Below, in pieces: positions 47,819-50,931 of a DNA stretch of 50,931 nt. The notes under the pieces are model-generated. The model had not been told where the DNA came from and did no database searches. It saw nothing but the letters and a program-made list of their open reading frames with translations. Source of the DNA: Candidatus Martarchaeota archaeon (GTDB lineage: Archaea; Micrarchaeota; Micrarchaeia; Micrarchaeales; Micrarchaeaceae); the NCBI GenBank assembly GCA_023485545.1, contig JAMCZI010000032.1, forward strand, positions 1 through 50,931, in the 5' to 3' direction. Position 1 is the first letter of the stretch, and every line of letters begins with the position of its first letter. Made by a program: the position numbers and the translations under genes.

Positions 47819-48004
47819 GCAATTGTACCCAGTTTGTATTTTAGTTGTAGAACTTTGGTATGCACAACGATGGCATATTCTCTCCTGAGATATTTATTAC
47901 TGATTGTTTGCCTTTTCTTGCTGCAAAACAGGAAAAGGACAGGAATACAAACAAAAAATGGGAAAAGTTATAAATACGGAAACAGAAATTAACTTGGTGT
48001 ATAC

Positions 48005-50779
48005 ATGGCAATCAGGAATTCTGATTATTTGGACTCTTTTGACACTACAAGCGGAAAGAAGGTATGGTTTTACTCCCTTCCAAAGCTTGAACAGGCAGGC
48101 ATCGCAAATGTTTCAAGGCTCCCATTCTCTATGCGGATAATGCTGGAGTCAATGCTCAGGAATATTGACGGTGTGGAAATCACTGAGAAGGACTTCAGTG
48201 CAGTTGCAAAATGGGATCCGAAGAACCCGGAGGACGTGGACCTGCCGTTCAAGGTTTCAAGGATACTGATGCAGGACTTCACAGGTGTGCCTGCAGTAGT
48301 GGACATTGCCGCGCTCAGGGAGTACGCAAAGCAGAAGGGGATGGATCCGAGGATTGTGAAGCCGCTGCTGCCTGTTGACCTTATAATAGACCATTCTGTG
48401 CAGGTGGACATGTACAACAATCCTGATGCGCTACGCGTAAACCAGGAAAGGGAGATGCAAAGGAATTCGGAACGCTACATGCTTATAAAATGGGCAGGAA
48501 AGGCTTTTGAAAGGTTTGGGGTGGTGCCGCCTTCCGGAGGCATATGCCACCAGGTCAATCTGGAGAAGCTTGCAACTTGCGTAACTGTGTCGGATAAGGA
48601 TGGGAGGCTTATTGCATATCCGGACACGCTTGTCGGAACAGACTCGCACACAACCATGATAAACGGCCTCGGAGTAGTTGGCTTCGGGGTCGGGGGAATA
48701 GAGGCAGAGGCTGCGCTTCTCAACCAGCCTGTCGTGATACCGAACCCAAAGGTTGTTGGCATGAAGCTTACAGGAAGGCTTTCTGAGGGCGTAACTGCAA
48801 CCGACTTGGCACTAACAGTGACAAGGATGCTCAGAGAGCATGGTGTTGTGGGCAAATTCGTAGAGTTCTTCGGCGAAGGTGTCAAGACGCTCACCCTCCC
48901 TGACAGGGCAACCACTTCCAACATGTGCCCAGAATATGGAGCCACAATATCGCTTTTTGCAGTGGATGATGAGACCGTGAAGTACATGGAAGCCACTGGA
49001 AGGAGCCCCGAGCAGACAGAGATCGTTAGAAAATACTACGAGAAGCAGGGCATGCACAACTTAGACTACAGCAGGGTTGAGTATTCATCAGTTGTTGAGC
49101 TTGACCTTGGAAGCGTAAAACCGAGTGTCTCTGGCCCAAGCCAGCCTAAGCAGCAGGTTGAGCTGGCGGATATAGGGAAAACTTTCAGCGATGCTTTCCT
49201 GGACGGGGAGAAAGGGAAACCAAATGAGAAGGATGAAGCGCGCTGGAAGAACGAGAGCGATGCGTCTACTGAAAGGAGAATAGAAGTAGCATCACACCAG
49301 AGCAGGAAATCTGCAAAGATAGCTTATGAGGACGGAAGCGAAGGCATGCTTTCTGACGGAGATGTGGTGATATCAGCCATAACGAGTTGCACCAATACGA
49401 GCAATCCGTTCGTCATGGTTGGCGCCGGGCTTCTCGCGAGGAATGCAATTAATATGGGTTTGAAGGTCGATACCAAGAAGGTCAAGACGAGCCTTGCACC
49501 AGGATCAAGGGTCGTAATAGACTACCTTGAGAAGGCGAACCTCATTGAGCCTCTCGCAAAATTGGGCTACTCGCTGGTCGGATTTGGATGCACCACCTGC
49601 ATAGGAAACAGTGGGCCGCTTAGCAAGCCAATTGCGTCAGCAATAGAAAGCGCGAAGATAGCCACCGCAAGTGTTCTGTCTGGAAACAGGAACTACGAGG
49701 CAAGGATACATTCAGAGGTAAGCGCGAACTACCTTATGTCCCCGCCGCTCGTGATCGCTTTCGGAATAGCAGGGACTGTGATGAAGGACCTCACAAAGGA
49801 ACCACTTGGCATAGGGAAAAACGGAAAGGAGGTATTCCTAAAGGACATATGGCCGAAAAATGAGGAGATAAACGAAATAGTGTCGAAAGTTGTTGGCACC
49901 GACATGTACAGGAAGGAATACGAGCGCATATTCGGCGTCAACGATTACTGGAACAACCTTTCTACTCCGGAGGGTAACACATACGCATGGGATGAGAGTA
50001 GCACTTACATAAGGCTCCCGCCTTTCTTCGAGAATTTTGACCCTGCTGTTGAGAGGGAATTGAAGCCGATAAAGGATGCAATGATACTTGGTGTTTTCGG
50101 CGATTCTACATCGACGGACCATATAAGCCCTGCGGGAGAGATCAAGGCAGACAGCCCGGCAGGAAAGTATCTCATAGAACATGGAGTTAACACGAACGAC
50201 TTCAACACTTACGGGGCGAGAAGGGGCAACCATGAAGTTATGATGCGAGGCACATTTGCCAACGTCAAGATAAAGAACCTGATGCTGGAGGGAACACAAG
50301 GAGGCATAACGCTGCACTATCCTGATGCAAAGCAGATGAGCATATACGACGCAGCGATGCAGTACAGGAAGGAGGGCAGGAACCTTATAGTTTTTGGCAG
50401 CAAAGAGTACGGATCTGGAAGCTCAAGGGACTGGGCTGCAAAGGGCCCCATGCTCCTTGGTGTCAAAGCGGTGGTGGCGAAGAGCTTTGAAAGGATACAC
50501 AGGAGCAACCTCGTAGGCATGGGCGTGGTGCCATTCCAGTTCGCCGAAGGGGAAGGCTTCATCGAGCTCGGGATAGACCAGTCAAAGCCGGTAACCATAG
50601 AGATGGACAAGGATGTCAAGCCGAAAGGAACGGTAAGGATGTCGTATACTGGAAAGGATGGCAAGGCAAAGAGCGCAAACCTGACGCTAAGGCTTGATTC
50701 GGACCTCGAGATGAAGTACTTCAAAGAGGGAGGGGTGCTGAACTATGTCTTGGCTAAAGTGCTCAGGGAGGCGCAGTGA
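48005..50779 (+). CDS. acnA: Aconitate hydratase
   Basis: VGTDSHTTMINGLGVVGFGVGGIEAEAALLNQP; ITSCTNTSNP; FGCTTCIGNSG; GSKEYGSGSSRDWAAKGP. Confidence 0.97.
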   Translation: MAIRNSDYLDSFDTTSGKKVWFYSLPKLEQAGIANVSRLPFSMRIMLESMLRNIDGVEITEKDFSAVAKWDPKNPEDVDLPFKVSRILMQDFTGVPAVVDIAALREYAKQKGMDPRIVKPLLPVDLIIDHSVQVDMYNNPDALRVNQEREMQRNSERYMLIKWAGKAFERFGVVPPSGGICHQVNLEKLATCVTVSDKDGRLIAYPDTLVGTDSHTTMINGLGVVGFGVGGIEAEAALLNQPVVIPNPKVVGMKLTGRLSEGVTATDLALTVTRMLREHGVVGKFVEFFGEGVKTLTLPDRATTSNMCPEYGATISLFAVDDETVKYMEATGRSPEQTEIVRKYYEKQGMHNLDYSRVEYSSVVELDLGSVKPSVSGPSQPKQQVELADIGKTFSDAFLDGEKGKPNEKDEARWKNESDASTERRIEVASHQSRKSAKIAYEDGSEGMLSDGDVVISAITSCTNTSNPFVMVGAGLLARNAINMGLKVDTKKVKTSLAPGSRVVIDYLEKANLIEPLAKLGYSLVGFGCTTCIGNSGPLSKPIASAIESAKIATASVLSGNRNYEARIHSEVSANYLMSPPLVIAFGIAGTVMKDLTKEPLGIGKNGKEVFLKDIWPKNEEINEIVSKVVGTDMYRKEYERIFGVNDYWNNLSTPEGNTYAWDESSTYIRLPPFFENFDPAVERELKPIKDAMILGVFGDSTSTDHISPAGEIKADSPAGKYLIEHGVNTNDFNTYGARRGNHEVMMRGTFANVKIKNLMLEGTQGGITLHYPDAKQMSIYDAAMQYRKEGRNLIVFGSKEYGSGSSRDWAAKGPMLLGVKAVVAKSFERIHRSNLVGMGVVPFQFAEGEGFIELGIDQSKPVTIEMDKDVKPKGTVRMSYTGKDGKAKSANLTLRLDSDLEMKYFKEGGVLNYVLAKVLREAQ

Positions 50780-50846
50780 TGAATGCTGCCTCCCTGTGAA
50801 GCAAGGCTTGGTTTTTATATAGCTTTTTCATTATATATAGAGCCGT

Positions 50847-50931
50847 GCCAGGGTGGCGGAATCCGGTATCGCGCCGGTCTTGAGTTTACAAAACATCAAG
50901 AGCTGATTTGGTGATGCAACAGGCCAACCGG
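50847..50931 (+). tRNA. tRNA-Ser(UGA), partial at window end, with 41-nt intron at 37/38 (50885..50925)
   Basis: GCCAGGG acceptor 5' half; D-arm GCG/CGC; anticodon stem CCGGT/ACCGG ending exactly at the window edge; anticodon TGA. Confidence 0.85.

Noticed and set aside
1-50931. CRISPR array, transposase, integrase or prophage modules
   Set aside because: Looked for regularly spaced repeats and mobile-element protein motifs by eye; none seen apart from the HerA-like ATPase, which alone does not establish a mobile element

Overview
The window is a compact, gene-dense archaeal segment. I infer a DPANN/Micrarchaeota (ARMAN-like) origin from the information-processing genes, heavy AGG/AGA/ATA codon use, tRNA introns and respiratory/TCA genes; I could not run a phylogeny. 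It contains a proteasome/SBDS/exosome/L37Ae/RpoP superoperon, an archaeal histone, thioredoxin, HisRS, CysRS, DUF763, SecY, eL41, a DRG-type GTPase and SRP54. It also has glycosyltransferases, a geranylgeranyl reductase family protein, a NuoHIJKLMN membrane-arm operon and a GH15-like hydrolase. Further along are PPase, Yip1 and CDP-alcohol transferase-like proteins, ferrochelatase with an ABM protein, threonine synthase, citrate synthase, malate:quinone oxidoreductase, a small-molecule kinase, a HerA-like ATPase, acylphosphatase and aconitase. Main hunt results: (1) a one-repeat 'half' TATA-binding protein with no ATG/GTG/TTG start, absent from the ORF track; (2) a recurrent translation-initiation layout, (G/A)GTGA or GGTAA + exactly 4 nt + start, often with the upstream stop codon inside the SD, which points to AUA/CUG/ACG starts for thioredoxin, SRP54, half-TBP and a surface protein; (3) tRNA-Arg(UCU) with a 24-nt intron in the T-loop forming a textbook bulge-helix-bulge, and a partial tRNA-Ser(UGA) with a 37/38 intron; (4) a 28-aa Lys-rich microprotein gene with its own promoter and terminator; (5) a HerA ATPase apparently fused to a PD-(D/E)XK-like domain; (6) a CDP-alcohol phosphotransferase-like protein with an interrupted signature motif. 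Functional calls rest on reading motifs by eye; no database search was run.
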